Assembly: GCA_002393705.1 (NCBI GenBank)
Contig: DGTH01000092.1
Location: 1 to 13,660 of the forward strand
DNA: 13,660 bases
Direction: 5' to 3'
Source: Prevotella sp. UBA4341
Lineage (GTDB): Bacteria > Bacteroidota > Bacteroidia > Bacteroidales > Bacteroidaceae
In this document: piece after piece, positions 12,703 through 13,660 of the stretch
How positions within the stretch are numbered: position 1 is the first letter of the stretch
How the letters are laid out: the number at the start of each line of letters is the position of its first letter
Translations under genes and position numbers: made by a program
Notes under the pieces: model-generated
Told to the model about the DNA's origin: nothing
The model's input: only the letters and a program-made list of their open reading frames with translations
Database searches by the model: none

Positions 12703-13660
12703 ATGGAATTAGCAAGTAAGTATGACCCAAAAGAGGTCGAATCGAAATGGTATCAGTATTGGCTGGACAATAAGTTGTTCGCCTCGAAACCCGATGGCCG
12801 CGAGCCTTACACAATCGTTATCCCGCCCCCCAATGTGACAGGTGTGCTGCACATGGGGCACATGTTGAATAATACGATTCAGGACATTCTTGTGCGTCGT
12901 GCACGCATGGAGGGCAAGAACGCCTGTTGGGTGCCTGGCACTGACCACGCCTCCATTGCCACCGAGGCTAAAGTGGTGAAGAAGCTGGCCGAACAGGGCA
13001 TTAAGAAGCACGACCTGACGCGTGAGGAATTTCTGAAGCACGCCTGGGACTGGACCCACGAGCACGGCGGCATCATCCTGAAGCAGCTGCGCCGCTTAGG
13101 CGCTTCGTGCGACTGGGACCGCACAGCCTTCACCATGGACGAGAAGCGCTCGGAGAGCGTCATCAAGGTCTTTGTCGATCTTTATAACAAGGGCTATATC
13201 TATCGTGGCCTGCGCATGGTCAACTGGGACCCGAAGGCCCTGACGGCACTCTCCACCGAGGAGGTTATCTATAAGGAAGAGCAGAGCCACCTGTACTACC
13301 TGAAGTATTATGTAGCCAATGCCGACGGTTCAGTCTGTTGCGATAATATCGCAACAAACGAGACTGACGGCAACGTCATCCATAAGGACGAGCGGGGCTA
13401 CTACGCCGTCGTTGCCACCACGCGCCCTGAGACCATCATGGGTGATACCGCCATGTGTATCAACCCCAAGGACCCGAAGAACCAGTGGCTCAAGGGCCGC
13501 AAGGTCATCGTGCCGCTGGTGGGCCGCGTGATTCCCGTCATTGAGGACCGCTATGTCGATATAGAGTTCGGTACGGGCTGCCTGAAGGTGACGCCGGCCC
13601 ACGACACCAACGACTACATGCTGGGTAAGACCCATAACCTGGAGACCATCGACATCTTCA
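12703..13660 (+). CDS. valS: Valyl-tRNA synthetase, 5' part (runs off the window)
   Basis: The first 319 residues of a class I aminoacyl-tRNA synthetase that charges tRNA-Val; the reading frame is open to the window edge. [16 protein letters not shown] (41-56) contains the HIGH-type motif HMGH (50-53). [13 protein letters not shown] (79-91) is the typical ValRS segment following it. The CP1 editing domain begins near residue 190 and shows [13 protein letters not shown] (238-250) and [16 protein letters not shown] (290-305), which hydrolyse Thr-tRNA-Val. The KMSKS loop and anticodon-binding domain lie outside the window. Between YYLKYYV (198-204) and [13 protein letters not shown] there is an extra segment of roughly 20-25 residues (ADGSV...HKDE), part of which is encoded by an inverted DNA repeat. 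Confidence 0.96.
   Translation, partial: MELASKYDPKEVESKWYQYWLDNKLFASKPDGREPYTIVIPPPNVTGVLHMGHMLNNTIQDILVRRARMEGKNACWVPGTDHASIATEAKVVKKLAEQGIKKHDLTREEFLKHAWDWTHEHGGIILKQLRRLGASCDWDRTAFTMDEKRSESVIKVFVDLYNKGYIYRGLRMVNWDPKALTALSTEEVIYKEEQSHLYYLKYYVANADGSVCCDNIATNETDGNVIHKDERGYYAVVATTRPETIMGDTAMCINPKDPKNQWLKGRKVIVPLVGRVIPVIEDRYVDIEFGTGCLKVTPAHDTNDYMLGKTHNLETIDIF
13331..13366. repeat. Inverted repeat inside the valS editing-domain region
   Basis: GTTGCGATAATATCGCAAC (13337-13355) has perfect 9-bp arms around one base. An outer pair, CAGTCT (13331-13336) and AGACTG (13361-13366), is also complementary with a 5-nt asymmetric bulge. The repeat encodes residues 211-222, within a segment that looks additional relative to other ValRS proteins I recall. 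Confidence 0.75.

Overview
The window looks like a chromosomal segment of a Bacteroidota species, most likely Prevotella or a close relative. Promoters follow the Bacteroidota pattern TTTG-N20-TAnnTTTG, Shine-Dalgarno sequences are essentially absent, and the protein set is typical of the phylum: long YidC, a DUF3078 outer-membrane protein, DUF1573, an ECF sigma factor beside a membrane protein with the NPF.VPEGYF motif, and a type IX secretion-like C-terminal domain. This assignment rests on recognition, not on a search.

Layout. (1) 73-5711, minus strand: an apparent three-gene operon read yidC, then a DUF1846/UPF0371 protein (ATGA overlap), then an S9 prolyl-oligopeptidase-type secreted peptidase (15-bp gap). 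(2) 5712-5860: divergent promoter region. (3) 5861-7162, plus: DUF3078 outer-membrane protein, ending at a strong bidirectional terminator (7172-7209) shared with the convergent DUF1573 gene (7227-7610, minus). (4) 7611-7746: second divergent promoter region. (5) 7747-8421, plus: endonuclease III, whose 3' end overlaps by 65 bp a convergent minus-strand gene. (6) 8357-10149, minus: a four-gene sigma-factor cluster read mini-CTD secreted protein, ECF sigma factor (ATGA overlap), single-pass membrane protein (putative anti-sigma factor), and Spy/CpxP-like periplasmic protein. It has a housekeeping-type promoter in front and a candidate ECF-type promoter between the sigma and membrane-protein genes. 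(7) 10183-12603, minus: mazG, a lipocalin-like lipoprotein and rnz (RNase Z), closely spaced. (8) 12604-12702: divergent promoters. (9) 12703 to the window end, plus: 5' part of valS (valyl-tRNA synthetase).

Most of the content is housekeeping: membrane protein insertion, tRNA 3' processing, tRNA charging, base-excision repair and nucleotide-pool cleaning. The most system-like part is region 6, a compact envelope-signalling module in which an ECF sigma factor is translationally coupled to a small exported protein that is little more than a sorting-domain-like fold, followed by a probable membrane regulator and a periplasmic chaperone-like protein. Other notable signals are two palindromic DNA insertions within reading frames (a C/G-rich repeat in the S9 peptidase, and an inverted repeat in the valS editing-domain region) and a 13-nt extended -33 promoter motif shared by three promoters. 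No rRNA, tRNA, CRISPR array, insertion sequence or prophage was seen, and no gene-free stretch exceeds 300 bp.
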